Source: Mixta mediterraneensis (GTDB lineage Bacteria; Pseudomonadota; Gammaproteobacteria; Enterobacterales; Enterobacteriaceae). From it: a stretch of DNA of 64,000 bases. The notes below the pieces were generated by a model. It did not search any database. It saw nothing but the letters and a program-made list of their open reading frames with translations, and had not been told where the DNA came from. Every line of letters begins with the position of its first letter. Position 1 is the stretch's first letter. Shown piece after piece: positions 9,307-17,423 of this stretch. The position numbers and the translations under genes are program-made. The stretch is from the NCBI RefSeq assembly GCF_014946725.1, contig NZ_JACFXY010000002.1:1-64000 (forward strand). Reading direction: 5' to 3'.

Positions 9307-9984
9307 TTAGCCTCTGTCAATGCGGTGAAACTCAACGACCCAGACCCAGGGATTGACTTCCCAGCTGGTCGCGCCGTACTGTTTTTGCCATGCTTTGCGG
9401 TAGGCCTCTTTGGGTGACTCGGAGTCCATGTTCATGGTGAAGAAGTTATTAAGGAAGTGCGAATCGGTCTGTACGCCTTCGGCCATGATGTCATCTTCAC
9501 TGATGTCCTGAATCTTTTCAGCGCGTACATCTGTGATCTCAAGATTAATGCGGCTCGCCCAGCGCGGCATATGAATGGCGGTTTGCCAGCCAAACTGCTC
9601 GCCTTCGGGGCTGTTCATTGAGTGCTGGCCTAATTCATTGCTGTCGGCACGATACTGACAAAAGGCGGGCAGGCGAAACGGTGTAGGATCGCGCTCGTAT
9701 TCAGCCAGATCGCATTCAGGCACAATCGGCCCACGCCAGGTTTCCCGTACCCATAAAATATCGCCGGGTTTGCCATAAGGGCATTGATAACTGATGTCAG
9801 CCATCGACATCATTTTGTAACCATGCAAATGGTTTGCACTGACATCAAAAGCATGTACGCCTTCATGATGATCCTGTCCAGGACCAAAAGTTTGTGGCTT
9901 CATTATGCGCCGGGTTTGCGTTTGCTGACCAACCAACAGGGCTCGAACCCGTTGTTCAGAAAAAAGAATCGGTCGTTCTTTCAT
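9307..9984 (-). CDS. ASCH-domain protein
   Basis: A 225-residue protein that begins MKERPILFSEQRVRALLVGQ and contains the QTQTRRIMKPQ motif, typical of the ASCH/PUA-like family often labelled phage morphogenetic protein in databases. Later motifs are YGKPGDILWVRETW and the RASRINLEITDVRAEKIQDI core. A ribosome-binding site (GAGGT) precedes the ATG at 9984. ASCH folds are thought to bind RNA or modified nucleotides; no specific substrate can be deduced. It lies between mtfA and yedJ in otherwise core DNA, is monocistronic by its terminator, and has no phage genes around it. Function unknown. Confidence 0.7.
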   Translation of the reverse strand: MKERPILFSEQRVRALLVGQQTQTRRIMKPQTFGPGQDHHEGVHAFDVSANHLHGYKMMSMADISYQCPYGKPGDILWVRETWRGPIVPECDLAEYERDPTPFRLPAFCQYRADSNELGQHSMNSPEGEQFGWQTAIHMPRWASRINLEITDVRAEKIQDISEDDIMAEGVQTDSHFLNNFFTMNMDSESPKEAYRKAWQKQYGATSWEVNPWVWVVEFHRIDRG

Positions 9985-10587
9985 GGAGTACCTCTTTTAT
10001 AAGTAGAACCCGGTTACTGCTATAAACGATCATGGCTAAAAACGCTCCAGGATAAAGCGTATATATCACTTTTCTTAATAATTTGTCGCCTTATTATCAA
10101 ACTACCATCGCCTATTTTGCAGGTAAAAAATTCCAAAAAGCAAAAAACGAACCACAACTTTCTGGCAAAGCAGACGAAAACGGCTAATTACCCGGCTATA
10201 GTACGTAAAACCGGCAATTGTGGCGGGCTTTTAAGACGGATTAACCTAGGATTATAAGCGCATTTCGTGCTAGTACCGGCTTATTTATGCGGAAAATGTG
10301 ATTCCTGGATAAAGCATCATGTCGATAAGCACTATTAATATTAATCTTATTTACCTAAGCCCAATTGCTTAAGGAAGTGCTGAAAAAGGTGGGATTTACG
10401 GCGATGAGGCGTAAGCGGTGCTATATAAATAATTGTAACCTCACTTTCCTGCCCGCATTTCTGGCAGCGTCGCTCTTTTCCACAGCACTGTAAAAAAGTG
10501 TCATTAGCCAGTCGCTATGATGGCTTGCCGTTCGCGCACCTTTATCTTTGGGAGGTTCGCGCATTAATCATTACAGGGAGATGGAAT
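9985..10587. other. Divergent intergenic region between the ASCH gene and yedJ
   Basis: About 600 bp without a supportable gene. It is A/T-rich in its first half and should hold both divergent promoters. An open extension upstream of yedJ from 10498 lacks a ribosome-binding site and is not part of the family alignment. Confidence 0.45.
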
Positions 10588-11286
10588 ATGTCACTCACAC
10601 TTTGGCAATCCCGCTTTGAAAGCTGGTTTCAACTTAACTGGATCCATGATGACGGTGCCCACGATATTGCCCATCTGCGACGTGTATGGATGAGCGCACA
10701 ACGCATTATGGCGGGCAGCGAGGCCAACCCGCTGGTGGTATTGACTGCATGTTATTTTCAAGACGTGGTTAATTTGCCGAAAAATCATCCTGAGCGTCAT
10801 CTGGCCTCGACTTATGCAGCGAAAGAGACGCAGCGAATTTTGCAGCAGGATTTTATCGATTTCCCTGCCGGGTTAATTGATGCCGTTGCACACGCCGTAA
10901 AAGCACACAGCTTTAGCGCAGCAATTACACCGGAAACGCTGGAAGCAAAAATTGTCCAGGATGCCGATCGTCTGGAGTCTTTAGGCGCGATTGGTCTGGC
11001 ACGGGTGTTTTACACGGCGGGCGCACTGAACCGGCCATTGTTTGATAATGACGATCCGTTAGGCAAAACGCGGGAACTCAACGACATACAATGGACGTTA
11101 GATCACTTCCAGAAAAAACTGCTGCGTTTGCCAGACAGTATGCAAACCGCAGCCGGGCGAACCCTGGCTGAATACAATGCTGATTTCCTGGTGCGTTACA
11201 TGGCGAAGCTGTGCGCTGAATTGCAGGGCAATTTAACCAGTCTGGATGAGTCGGTGTTACGCGATTTCTCTCCCTTAAACGCTTAA
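10588..11286 (+). CDS. yedJ: YedJ-type HD-domain phosphohydrolase with QD in place of HD
   Basis: The 232-residue protein aligns in layout with YedJ: early His in HDIAHLRRVW, a central CYFQDVVNLPKNHP segment, then AHSFSA and KIVQDADRLESLGAIG. HD-superfamily enzymes bind metal through H...HD...D. Here the central dyad is Gln58-Asp59 (codon CAA at 10759-10761), so one metal ligand is changed. The ATG at 10588 follows CAGGGAG. In E. coli yedJ also sits next to dcm; here a ribbon-helix-helix gene and a chemoreceptor gene intervene. Substrates of this family branch are not established. Activity may be reduced or metal geometry altered. Confidence 0.85.
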   Translation: MSLTLWQSRFESWFQLNWIHDDGAHDIAHLRRVWMSAQRIMAGSEANPLVVLTACYFQDVVNLPKNHPERHLASTYAAKETQRILQQDFIDFPAGLIDAVAHAVKAHSFSAAITPETLEAKIVQDADRLESLGAIGLARVFYTAGALNRPLFDNDDPLGKTRELNDIQWTLDHFQKKLLRLPDSMQTAAGRTLAEYNADFLVRYMAKLCAELQGNLTSLDESVLRDFSPLNA

Positions 11287-11364
11287 TATTAAATTTTTAT
11301 GACAGTATGTTAATCGAAACGGTCATCCGGTAGCGTGGTACGCATAATAAAAGGGAGTAACGAA

Positions 11365-11616
11365 ATGACCGAAACTGTTAATTTGACGATTAAAATAGAA
11401 CCTGCGCTCAAAGAGCATATCAAACAACTGGCGCTTGAAAATCAAATTTCAATGAGCCAGGAAATTGTTCAACGCCTGCAGGCTAGCCTGCAAACCCAGC
11501 AGCATCCGGCCATTGATAATCAAGGCACTGAAGAAGATGTACCCAGCCTGCTGACTTCAGCAGAAGTAAAACAACTTCGTACCCTGCTGAAAAAGCAGGG
11601 CAAGAAGAAGAAATAG
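11365..11616 (+). CDS. Ribbon-helix-helix (Arc-like) DNA-binding protein
   Basis: An 83-residue protein with an N-terminal ribbon-helix-helix fold of the Arc/MetJ type: beta strand NLTIKIEP, helix ALKEHIKQLALENQ, turn ISMSQEIVQRLQASL (residues ~5-42). A charged linker and a very basic C-terminus (KKQGKKKK) follow. The ATG at 11365 has a ribosome-binding site (GGGAG). It lies 78 bp after yedJ and is followed by a strong terminator. No antitoxin-type partner toxin gene adjoins it, so it is more likely a stand-alone regulator. Target unknown. Confidence 0.65.
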   Translation: MTETVNLTIKIEPALKEHIKQLALENQISMSQEIVQRLQASLQTQQHPAIDNQGTEEDVPSLLTSAEVKQLRTLLKKQGKKKK

Positions 11617-11624
11617 CGGAGAAT

Positions 11625-11653
11625 AAAAACCCGTCGCTTTGACGGGTTTTTTT
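11625..11653 (+). terminator. Rho-independent terminator after the ribbon-helix-helix gene
   Basis: The stem AAACCCGTC / GACGGGTTT with a short loop (GCTTT) is followed by a T run at 11647-11653, ending the plus-strand transcript. A-rich sequence on the other side may let it also serve the convergent chemoreceptor gene. Confidence 0.85.
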
Positions 11654-11684
11654 CGGGTTTGATTTCCGAACAAAGGTTATGGCG

Positions 11685-13283
11685 TTACGCTGGACGAATG
11701 CGGAATTGCTGTACACTTTCCCCCAGCCGTGACGCCTGCAATTGCAGTGAATCGGCAGCGCGCTGCTGCTGGCGACTCAACTCTTCATTAGTCTGCAATT
11801 GCCTGTCGAGCGCCACCACTTCAGCAGCAATATGGCTGACGCGATTGCTCTGAGCTTTAGCGTTATGCTGCAAATTATCAAGCTGCGTCACTACCGCGCT
11901 CACCGCCTGACTAATTTGCCCAAAGAGCGTTTCCAGCGATTTTACTTTGTTAAAGCCCTGACTGACATGCTGCTGAGTATGTTGAATCAGCCCGTTAATC
12001 TGGCGGGTAGAATGGCCGCTTTTATTTGACAGCAAACCGATTTCCTTCGCCACAACCGAAAAGCTGCGGCCATAAACACCTGCATGAGCGGATTCAATTG
12101 CGGCATTCAACGCCAGCAGCCGGGTTTGTAATGACAAGCCATCCAGCATCTCTACAATGCCAGCAATATTTCCGGACGCATCGACAATGTGCCGCATCTG
12201 AGTTTCCATCTCCTCAACCTGACGTGTGCATTTTTGCACCAGGGAGTCCGCAGCCTGAACCTGCTGTGTGGCTTGCAGCGAGACGTTAGCGCTGGTTTCT
12301 ACCTCTTGTGAAACACGATGCAGGCGCTGAGACAAATGACTGAAGCTGGCGTTTTGCGTTTTGTGTTGCTCGCTAGCCTGCGCATTATGCTGCTGCATTT
12401 CACTGGCCCCGGCTGCGACGCTGGCAGCAATTGTATTGATTTCACTGACGATATGGCGCAGTCCTTGACGCATCTCTTCCATCGCATTAAACAGTTGCAG
12501 CGTCTCGCGCGACTGTATACGCGCTGGCGTACATGACGGGATCAGGTCGCCGGTGGCGATGTCCTGCAACTGACAACTTGCCTGGCGTAGCGGCGTAATC
12601 ACCCCATGAAAAAGCAAAATACCGCCCACCAGCAGCAAGCTGAACAGTAGAGCCGTGACCAGCAGGGAGAGTTTGCGGCTATCGGTTAAGGTCGTCAGCG
12701 TAGTGTGATTCACTGCACTGAGCTTTTTATTCGCCTGTGTAATTTCGCTAAACCAGGCGTCATTGAATTGTTGCTGATACGCCTGCATTGGCACCATAAA
12801 AAAAGCGTCAATATTGCTGGCGGCTAAGCCTTTCAGCTGCTCATTCAGGCCCTGAGTCAGCAGCGCAAAACTCTGATGTAAATCCCCGTTTGCTTCAGCG
12901 TGATACCGGGCAAAAAGCTGTTCAGCCTGATTTAATGACGCTACAGCGGTATCTGCCAGGCTTTTCCAGCTGTCTACCGAACCGCTTTGCTGGTCTTGCA
13001 TTAAATAAATCCCAGCACGGTGACTGTTGTCGCTGGCGGTGAGCAGCGCCATGCGCGCGCGATCCAGCAGGGCCAGACGTTCACGCAGTGCACTGGCCTG
13101 GGTCAGACTGGTTTTAGTGTGATCAACCTGTGCGGTAAGCAGCACAATACCGAGTGACTGCAACAGGCAAAACAGCACCACGAACAGAACAAAGTTGCCG
13201 CGCAGGCTGGTCAGCCAGGCGGGTAGAGAGGGATAATTCAGCGGTTTACGGACACGCAGCGGTAATAAAGTGAAGATAGACAT
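11685..13283 (-). CDS. Methyl-accepting chemotaxis-type receptor with divergent signalling tip
   Basis: A 532-residue membrane receptor: TM1 near residues 27-47, a ~150-residue periplasmic sensor, TM2 (LLVTALLFSLLLVGGILLF), a HAMP-like linker and a long coiled-coil cytoplasmic domain. The hairpin tip should match the consensus [20 protein letters not shown] but reads LSLQTRLLALNAAIESAHAG, followed by VYGRSF instead of EQGRGF. Several residues that contact CheA/CheW or trimerise receptors are therefore changed. There is no C-terminal NWETF pentapeptide for CheR. No FliA-type promoter is visible upstream, unlike the second receptor at 20998. It may signal weakly, to other partners, or be decaying. 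Start ATG 13283 is preferred over a TTG 12 bp upstream. Confidence 0.8.
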   Translation of the reverse strand: MSIFTLLPLRVRKPLNYPSLPAWLTSLRGNFVLFVVLFCLLQSLGIVLLTAQVDHTKTSLTQASALRERLALLDRARMALLTASDNSHRAGIYLMQDQQSGSVDSWKSLADTAVASLNQAEQLFARYHAEANGDLHQSFALLTQGLNEQLKGLAASNIDAFFMVPMQAYQQQFNDAWFSEITQANKKLSAVNHTTLTTLTDSRKLSLLVTALLFSLLLVGGILLFHGVITPLRQASCQLQDIATGDLIPSCTPARIQSRETLQLFNAMEEMRQGLRHIVSEINTIAASVAAGASEMQQHNAQASEQHKTQNASFSHLSQRLHRVSQEVETSANVSLQATQQVQAADSLVQKCTRQVEEMETQMRHIVDASGNIAGIVEMLDGLSLQTRLLALNAAIESAHAGVYGRSFSVVAKEIGLLSNKSGHSTRQINGLIQHTQQHVSQGFNKVKSLETLFGQISQAVSAVVTQLDNLQHNAKAQSNRVSHIAAEVVALDRQLQTNEELSRQQQRAADSLQLQASRLGESVQQFRIRPA

Positions 13284-13404
13284 CGCCCAACCCAAAAAAT
13301 AAAAACAGCAGTATTAGCGGGTTGCGTGACGTCTTTGTGACAGTCCCGCCGTTAAGCGGGAAAACAGCAGAATCGTGTTTCCTGACGGAAATTAAGAATA
13401 GAAA

Positions 13405-14793
13405 TTAGCGTTTCAGGTTGCGAATATAGGGTAATAACAACTGGGCCACCGCTGCAAATACTGGCACCACCACAGAATTACCAAACTGTTTATAAGCCTG
13501 GGTATCTGATACCGGAATGCGAAACGGTTCGCTGCCCGGCACGTCAAAACCCATCAGGCGTGCGCATTCACGGGGCGAAAGGCGGCGGGGTCGACGCGCC
13601 ATATTCGCCGCGTCGTGAAAATCCGCTTCACCGATCACACTATCCCAGCCGCGATCGATCAGAATTTCGGAGCCATCTTTGTAATAGCGCGCCGATAGCG
13701 TGCGCACACAACCGTGAAGATTACGCGGATCGTTGAGACCAAAACCAAAACCATTGCCTTTCGCTTTGTGTTTTTTCGCATATTCATACAGATAGCGCCA
13801 AAGCTGCGGAGAAAGGATGTATTTCTCATCTGGCTGCGTCTCCAGCAGGCTTTGCAGGCTGGGAACCTGTGACGGAAAGTGCTGACGAATATCGCGTAGC
13901 GTAAAAGTTTTACTGCCTGCAATGTCACGACGAATGCCCACCAGGACGATACGTTCACGATGCTGGGGCAGGAAGTGGCGTGCATCAATAATTTTGACGT
14001 CAGGCGCATCAGCCTCCGCATCGGCAACGTCATATCCAAGCGCATCCAGCGTTTCCATGATGATGGCGAAGGTGCGGCCTTTGTCATGACTTTTTAAATT
14101 TTTGACGTTTTCCAGCACAAAAAACGGCGGCTTTTTCGCTGCCAGAATACGTGCTACGTCGAAAAACAACGTGCCTTGTACCTGACATTCAAAGCCGTGC
14201 GCACGGCCTAGCGCATTTTTTTTACTTACGCCCGCCAGCGAAAAGGGCTGACAAGGGAAACCAGCCAGCAGAACCTGGTGATCGGGGATCGCCGCATCAA
14301 TATAGCGATAAATCGCTTCGTCACCGGACAGATCGGCGGGTTGTGTAATCTGGCGAATATCGCTGTTAAAAGTATGTTCCAGCGGATCGCTGTAGTGATT
14401 TGCCCGATAAGTGCGAACCGCTTCTTTATTCCATTCGCTGGTGAACACACATTTACCGCCGATTGCGTCGAACCCGCGGCGAATGCCGCCAATACCGGCA
14501 AACAGATCGATAAAGCGGAACGCTGGCGCAGTATAATGTGCGGGTCGTGTGGGTAGTAGGCTATGGAACAAAGCCATTTCACCGGCAGAAAGGGATGGCA
14601 GCGCAGTCTTACCCTGACGTATGCGATTAAGCTGTGGGGGCGTCCAGTCCTGATAGCCTGCGTGATGCAGACGCGCCACGAGATCGCGTACGGAATAGAT
14701 CGCCAGCACCTGGGTTAACAGGGCGGATTCATCGGCGTGTGGGACAGGCGAAAGAAGAGGGTCAGCGATCGCGGCGGCGTCATCGGCGTGCAT
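13405..14793 (-). CDS. dcm: Dcm DNA (cytosine-5-)-methyltransferase
   Basis: The 462-residue protein shows all main C5-methyltransferase motifs: motif [16 protein letters not shown], motif [10 protein letters not shown] with the catalytic Cys, motif VI ENVKNL, motif [14 protein letters not shown], and motif [11 protein letters not shown] near the end. An N-terminal ~90-residue extension precedes motif I, as in enterobacterial Dcm, which methylates the inner C of CCWGG. The nearby vsr repair gene fits the role. There is no cognate restriction gene. The product is expected to be an orphan methylase. Here vsr is divergent, rather than overlapping dcm on the same strand as in E. coli K-12. Confidence 0.93.
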   Translation of the reverse strand: MHADDAAAIADPLLSPVPHADESALLTQVLAIYSVRDLVARLHHAGYQDWTPPQLNRIRQGKTALPSLSAGEMALFHSLLPTRPAHYTAPAFRFIDLFAGIGGIRRGFDAIGGKCVFTSEWNKEAVRTYRANHYSDPLEHTFNSDIRQITQPADLSGDEAIYRYIDAAIPDHQVLLAGFPCQPFSLAGVSKKNALGRAHGFECQVQGTLFFDVARILAAKKPPFFVLENVKNLKSHDKGRTFAIIMETLDALGYDVADAEADAPDVKIIDARHFLPQHRERIVLVGIRRDIAGSKTFTLRDIRQHFPSQVPSLQSLLETQPDEKYILSPQLWRYLYEYAKKHKAKGNGFGFGLNDPRNLHGCVRTLSARYYKDGSEILIDRGWDSVIGEADFHDAANMARRPRRLSPRECARLMGFDVPGSEPFRIPVSDTQAYKQFGNSVVVPVFAAVAQLLLPYIRNLKR

Positions 14794-15061
14794 GCATTTT
14801 TCCTTAACAGTGAAGCGCCTATGCTAACACTCCTGACGCGATGAGGAAATTGGTGGAAGGGGTCAGCCTGCCTAATCAGGCGCTCAGCGTCCATAATACC
14901 GACCCAGTAAACGGGCCGTTAAGCCACATTTTAAGCAGCGGGTTTTCTCCAGGCTACGCTTTGACGGATTACCTGGCGCTTATTCATCATCTTTTGACGT
15001 TTACTGAATCGCTTTCGCTTTTCCGACTAAAGTTGAAGGACCAGCTAAGAAAGGAGACGCC

Positions 15062-15538
15062 ATGGCCGATGTTCACTCCAGCGACATACGCAGTAAAAAT
15101 ATGCGCGCTATCCGCCAGCAGGACACCTCAATTGAGCAACGCATCGCGTTATTGCTCAAAGATCGTGGGTTCACCTATCGCGTACAGGATAAGAATCTGC
15201 CGGGACGGCCTGATTTTGTGCTGCTGGAGCAGCAGGCAATCATTTTCGTTCATGGCTGTTTCTGGCACCGTCATCACTGCTATCTGTTTAAAATTCCTGC
15301 CACCCGCACAGAGTTCTGGACGGGCAAAATCAACAGCAACGTTGAACGTGATCAACGCTATGTTAAACAGCTACAGGAGGGCGGCTGGAAAGTGCTGATT
15401 GTGTGGGAATGCGCGTTGCGCGGAAAGCTGCGTCTGAGCGATGAAGATTTACAGGAAAGAGTAGAAGAGTGGCTGCTGGTAATGAACGACAGCGCCGAAA
15501 TCGATCACCAGGGTATTCATCATTATCGGGCGCCCTGA
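15062..15538 (+). CDS. vsr: Vsr very-short-patch repair endonuclease
   Basis: A 158-residue protein with the Vsr hallmarks: MRAIRQQDTSIE near the N-terminus, LPGRPDFVLLEQQAIIFVHG carrying the catalytic Asp of the PD-(D/E)XK-like fold, and the zinc-binding HGCFWHRHHC segment. Vsr nicks 5' of T in T:G mismatches that arise by deamination of Dcm-methylated cytosine, starting very-short-patch repair. The start at 15062 follows AAAGGAG. It is 268 bp from dcm and divergent from it. Confidence 0.93.
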   Translation: MADVHSSDIRSKNMRAIRQQDTSIEQRIALLLKDRGFTYRVQDKNLPGRPDFVLLEQQAIIFVHGCFWHRHHCYLFKIPATRTEFWTGKINSNVERDQRYVKQLQEGGWKVLIVWECALRGKLRLSDEDLQERVEEWLLVMNDSAEIDHQGIHHYRAP

Positions 15539-15607
15539 GTTGGTAGCCTTGCCAATCAGCAACATAATTGGTTAGATCTCTGCTTTCTCCGTGACCGGGA
15601 GCCTGCA

Positions 15608-15883
15608 ATGAGCAGCATCAAACTGACCGTTAAACGCCTTTATCAGATACGCGATGAGCGCATGGTAAACACCAAAGCGACAGCGCGGATTTATGTAGGC
15701 GCTACGCTTGTGGCCACGGAGGAGATTACGGGGTTAACAGAGAGCCCGGTGAGTAAGTATCTGCATGCAGAGACACAGGCAGGGCAAGTGGTACGCGTAG
15801 AGTGGGATTGTGAGGGCATCGCCGAAATGACGGTGGCTGAAATTGAGCGTTGCCCGCGTTGTCAGCATAACGAACCGGAATAG
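15608..15883 (+). CDS. Small hypothetical protein with C-terminal CPRC pair
   Basis: A 91-residue protein starting [20 protein letters not shown], mostly predicted beta strand, with a charged centre and a C-terminal CPRCQH cysteine pair. A single pair would need dimerisation to bind zinc in the usual way. The ATG at 15608 has a GGGAG ribosome-binding site, and the gene is followed 20 bp later by yedI, so the two may be co-transcribed. I do not recognise the family. Confidence 0.6.
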   Translation: MSSIKLTVKRLYQIRDERMVNTKATARIYVGATLVATEEITGLTESPVSKYLHAETQAGQVVRVEWDCEGIAEMTVAEIERCPRCQHNEPE

Positions 15884-15903
15884 ACCGGCATAAGGAGTGC
15901 ATT

Positions 15904-16815
15904 TTGGCAGGAACAAGTTTACTGACCTTGCTTGATGATATTGCCACCCTCCTGGATGATATTTCTGTCATGGGAAAAGTGGCGGCAAAAAAAACGGCGA
16001 GTGTGTTAGGCGATGATCTGTCGTTGAATGCTCAGCAAGTCGCCGGCGTGAAAGCCAATCGCGAATTGCCGGTCGTGTGGGGTGTCGCCAAAGGCTCTTT
16101 TCTTAATAAGCTGATTCTGGTGCCGCTGGCGCTGGTGATTTCAGCGTTTGCTCCCTGGCTGATTACGCCATTGTTGATGATTGGCGGCGCTTATCTTTGC
16201 TATGAAGGCGTAGAGAAAGTACTGCATAGCCTGCAACACGATAAACAGCAAAATTCGCCTGAAGCGCGTCAGCAACGTCTGGATAAGCTATCAACGCAGA
16301 ACCCGCGCGAGTATGAGCAAAAGAAGGTGAAGGGCGCAATCCGTACCGATTTTATTTTGTCGGCAGAGATCGTTGCTATCACGCTCGGTATCGTATCAAA
16401 GGCACCCTTACTGAATCAGGTGATTATTCTGGCGGGTATTGCCATTCTTGTTACCATCGGCGTTTATGGCATTGTGGCGGCCATCGTGAAGATTGATGAT
16501 TTTGGTTACTGGCTGCGAGAAAAATCCTCCAGCGTGGCGCAGGACGTAGGCGGCTTTTTGTTGGCGACTGCCCCCTGGCTGATGAAAATTTTGTCGGTAG
16601 TAGGCACCATTGCGATGTTTCTGGTGGGCGGCAACATTGTGGTCCATGGTATTACGCCGCTACACCATTTGATTGAAGCCGTAACCGCGGATTTTAGCGG
16701 GCTGATTTCCTCCTTACTCAGTAATGGTGCCAATTTAGTGCTCGGCTTTATCATTGGGTCGATCGTGCTGTTAGGTGTGAATCTGATTGCGAAGCTGCGC
16801 GGGAAATCGGTATAA
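15904..16815 (+). CDS. yedI: YedI, DUF808 inner-membrane protein
   Basis: A 303-residue integral membrane protein beginning [20 protein letters not shown] with several hydrophobic helices (e.g. [35 protein letters not shown], a final [15 protein letters not shown]). The [17 protein letters not shown] segment and overall length are those of the DUF808/YedI family. The start is TTG at 15904, preceded by TAAGGAG at good spacing; no ATG aligns. Function is not known in E. coli. It lies between vsr and yodC as part of the same neighbourhood. A tiny acidic gene follows at 33 bp, probably on the same transcript. Confidence 0.88.
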   Translation: MAGTSLLTLLDDIATLLDDISVMGKVAAKKTASVLGDDLSLNAQQVAGVKANRELPVVWGVAKGSFLNKLILVPLALVISAFAPWLITPLLMIGGAYLCYEGVEKVLHSLQHDKQQNSPEARQQRLDKLSTQNPREYEQKKVKGAIRTDFILSAEIVAITLGIVSKAPLLNQVIILAGIAILVTIGVYGIVAAIVKIDDFGYWLREKSSSVAQDVGGFLLATAPWLMKILSVVGTIAMFLVGGNIVVHGITPLHHLIEAVTADFSGLISSLLSNGANLVLGFIIGSIVLLGVNLIAKLRGKSV

Positions 16816-16848
16816 AGCGCGCTGAAATTGCGTAACGGGAGCAGAAAA

Positions 16849-16977
16849 ATGGATGAGATGTTTGAATTTGATATTGATGCACAGCTTGAGCAGGCTGAAG
16901 CCAAAGCGGAAAAGAAGGCCAGCGAAGTGCCTGACGATCTCGGTGACGAAGCCGATTGCGAAGGCTGCAAAATTTAA
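16849..16977 (+). CDS. 42-residue acidic small protein with CEGC motif
   Basis: A short frame with a good ribosome-binding site (CGGGAG) encodes MDEMFEFDIDAQLEQAEAKA, then a Lys/Glu stretch, then DEADCEGCKI. It is strongly acidic, with an amphipathic helix and a C-terminal CxxC pair. It follows yedI by 33 bp and precedes a strong terminator, which supports it being a real translated gene. No family is recognised. The CxxC could bind metal or undergo redox change, but that is speculation. Confidence 0.6.
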   Translation: MDEMFEFDIDAQLEQAEAKAEKKASEVPDDLGDEADCEGCKI

Positions 16978-17000
16978 TATAACAGGGTAATGTTTCCTCA

Positions 17001-17031
17001 AAGCGGATAATAATTTTTATCCGCTTTTTTT
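17001..17031 (+). terminator. Terminator after yedI and the small acidic gene
   Basis: The stem AAGCGGATAA / TTATCCGCTT with a short AT-rich loop is followed by a T run, 23 bp after the small gene's stop. This defines the end of the transcript that carries yedI and the 42-residue frame. Confidence 0.85.
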
Positions 17032-17156
17032 ATTTTCAATATTTCCTTCTGCTTAATTCTGAATTTGCCAATTTTCTGCGCGCCATAACAGGCAAGACTC
17101 TTTTTCTCCTGCTATAAAGAAAACGGTCTAATTAAAATCATTCAGGAGGGGGCAGC

Positions 17157-17336
17157 ATGGTTTTTGCAATCAGTGATGAGGTTCAGCATAAGGAAGACGG
17201 ACAAATGATGGTAGTAACCGGCCATGCCAGCGGCATGGTAGAGTGCCGTTGGTATGACGGTTACGCGGTACGAAGTGAAGCCTTCCGTTCTGACGAACTC
17301 AGTCATTCGACGCCGCCTCAACAGAGGGCGAGTTAA
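17157..17336 (+). CDS. yodC: YodC, DUF2158 small protein
   Basis: A 59-residue protein: MVFAISDEVQHKEDGQMMVV, then TGHASGMVECRWYDGYAVRS. The GxVxCRWYDG segment is the signature of the DUF2158/YodC family. The ATG at 17157 is preceded by AGGAGGGGG, a very strong ribosome-binding site. Role unknown; in E. coli yodC is likewise found in the yedP/yedI neighbourhood. It has its own upstream region after the yedI terminator and converges on the glycosyltransferase gene. Confidence 0.88.
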   Translation: MVFAISDEVQHKEDGQMMVVTGHASGMVECRWYDGYAVRSEAFRSDELSHSTPPQQRAS

Positions 17337-17368
17337 GACAGCCTTGCGTTATTACAGGCAGTCGGAAA

Positions 17369-17415
17369 CGGAAGCGGACCGCAGGTTTTCGCTGGAAAAC
17401 CCCAGGCCGCTTCCG
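17369..17415. repeat. Inverted repeat between convergent yodC and the glycosyltransferase gene
   Basis: Perfect 9-bp arms CGGAAGCGG (17369-17377) and CCGCTTCCG (17407-17415) enclose a loop that itself contains GTTTTC / GAAAAC. The position between convergent stops suggests a bidirectional transcript end, although no long T run follows. Confidence 0.45.
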
Positions 17416-17423
17416 CGTCGGCA

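Noticed and set aside
14841..15398. 185-codon frame overlapping vsr
   Set aside because: Out-of-frame shadow of vsr; vsr has clear family motifs and a good ribosome-binding site.
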